5,752 nt of DNA from Treponema sp. (GTDB taxonomy: Bacteria; Spirochaetota; Spirochaetia; Treponematales; Treponemataceae): contig JAILNY010000167.1 of NCBI GenBank assembly GCA_024691105.1, positions 1 through 5,752 of the forward strand. The letters are read 5' to 3'. This document shows, one piece after another, positions 5,308 through 5,752 of the stretch. Every line of letters begins with the position of its first letter. Position 1 is the first letter of the stretch. Below the pieces are notes generated by a model, which did not search any database, was not told where the DNA came from, and was given only the letters and a program-made list of their open reading frames with translations. The position numbers were made by a program, and so were the translations under genes.

Positions 5308-5752
5308 TAAGAACGACCTTCGAGTTGACGGCTTTGCTGGAATTGATTTAAAACTTGTGCAGGATCCGCGCGCTTTTTGTTTTGGAATTGATGCGGTTTT
5401 GCTTTCGGACTTTGCAAAGGTAAAGCGGGACGACGCTGTAATTGATCTTGGAACAGGAAGCGGTGTGATTCCTTTGATAATGTCGCGGCTCGACGAGAGG
5501 GCAGCCGATGACGCGCGATCTTCTGGCGTCGAGCGACGTTCAGATGGTGCGCGATCTTCTGGCGTCGAGCGACATTCAGATGCTGCGCGATCTTCTGATG
5601 GACAAAAATTCACCGCGCTTGAAATTCAAAAAGAACAGGCAGAACTTGCCCGCCAGAATGTTCAGATAAATTTACTCGAAGATAAAATAAAAATTGTTCA
5701 CGGCGACATTAAAAATGTTAGAGCACTTTTTGCGCCTCAGAGTTTTAATGTT
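5297..5752 (+). CDS. TrmN6-like tRNA1(Val) A37 N6-methyltransferase (3' partial), with repeat insert
   Basis: An open frame of 152 codons reaches the window end. After NDLRVDGF comes LKLVQDPRAFCFGIDAVLLSDFA (residues 18-40), highly characteristic of the YfiC/TrmN6 group. Next is SAM motif I, VIDLGTGSGVIPLIMSR (48-64), and then ALEIQKEQAELARQNVQIN (107-125), whose Glu109 should bind the SAM ribose. The acidic HGDI follows at about residues 136-139. The catalytic NPPY motif would lie just beyond the window. The group uses SAM to methylate A37 of tRNA1(Val). Between motif I and ALEIQ there are 42 residues, where relatives I recall have about 8-9. The excess is a repeat of 12-residue units (73-102) rich in Arg, Ser and Asp. 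The start ATG overlaps the tautomerase end by 11 bp with only a weak AGG before it, so coupled translation is likely. Other SAM methyltransferase activities remain possible. Confidence 0.87.
   Translation, partial: MKCSKNDLRVDGFAGIDLKLVQDPRAFCFGIDAVLLSDFAKVKRDDAVIDLGTGSGVIPLIMSRLDERAADDARSSGVERRSDGARSSGVERHSDAARSSDGQKFTALEIQKEQAELARQNVQINLLEDKIKIVHGDIKNVRALFAPQSFNV
5513..5602 (+). repeat. In-frame 36-bp tandem repeat inside the methyltransferase gene
   Basis: Copies begin at 5513 and 5549 and match at 34 of 36 bases; the two differences change Arg to His and Gly to Ala. A third copy (5585-5602) keeps the first 12 and last 6 bases but lacks exactly the middle 18. The peptide reads ARSSGVERRSDG, ARSSGVERHSDA, ARSSDG. 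The first unit is 22/36 G+C, above the surrounding gene. The middle of each full unit is an imperfect palindrome (TCTGGCGTC, GAGC, GACGTTCAGA in the first). The copies are directly adjacent, with no spacers. Confidence 0.95.

Noticed and set aside
5513..5602. CRISPR array
   Set aside because: The 36-bp period fits a CRISPR repeat length, but copies are directly adjacent with no spacers, and the block is in frame within a conserved gene.
5038..5613. Minus-strand open frame of 191 codons across the repeat and the tautomerase
   Set aside because: It is antisense to two well-supported genes, and its first part is just the reverse reading of the 36-bp repeat, which happens to lack stops. No ribosome site or family resemblance.

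Overview
The window looks like an ordinary chromosomal stretch of a low-to-moderate GC, AT-rich-intergenic bacterium. My best guess is a Treponema-like spirochaete. That guess rests on overall gene style, a fused histidine-biosynthesis protein and an arginine/serine-rich repeat insert in a housekeeping enzyme. No rRNA or other phylogenetic marker is present, so the assignment is inference only.

Layout. (1) Positions 1-924, plus strand: the 3' part of a Gfo/Idh/MocA-family NAD(P)-dependent oxidoreductase whose N-terminus lies outside the window. (2) 896-2245, minus strand: a complete MATE-family multidrug/cation antiporter, convergent with and overlapping gene 1 by 29 bp. (3) 2246-2366: a compact divergent promoter region. 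(4) 2367-2792, plus strand: a small exported protein of unknown function with a clear signal peptide. (5) 2816-2861: a strong bidirectional intrinsic terminator. (6) 2860-4164, minus strand: one protein joining HisA, HisI and HisE, three consecutive steps of histidine synthesis. (7) 4165-4310: a divergent regulatory region with a GC-rich palindromic island. (8) 4311-5752, plus strand: a tight run of nudC (NADH/NAD-RNA pyrophosphatase), a PptA-like small tautomerase, and the 5' part of a TrmN6-like tRNA methyltransferase that runs off the window.

The genes do not form one obvious pathway. The last three are probably co-transcribed: gaps are 19 bp and then an 11-bp overlap, behind one extended -10 promoter. 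HisA-HisI-HisE converts phosphoribosyl-ATP to PRFAR on one polypeptide. HisG, HisF, HisH and the later his genes are not here.

The most unusual signals are: (a) a 90-bp block of 36-bp in-frame repeats, two full copies and a third lacking exactly 18 bp, placed inside the SAM-binding fold of the TrmN6-like enzyme; (b) the three-domain HisA-HisI-HisE fusion; (c) a good extended -10 sequence directly abutting the hisA start, which suggests a leaderless mRNA; and (d) the palindromic GC-rich island between the divergent his and nudC promoters. I see no mobile element, CRISPR array, tRNA or rRNA, and no strong case for a wholly new multi-gene system.
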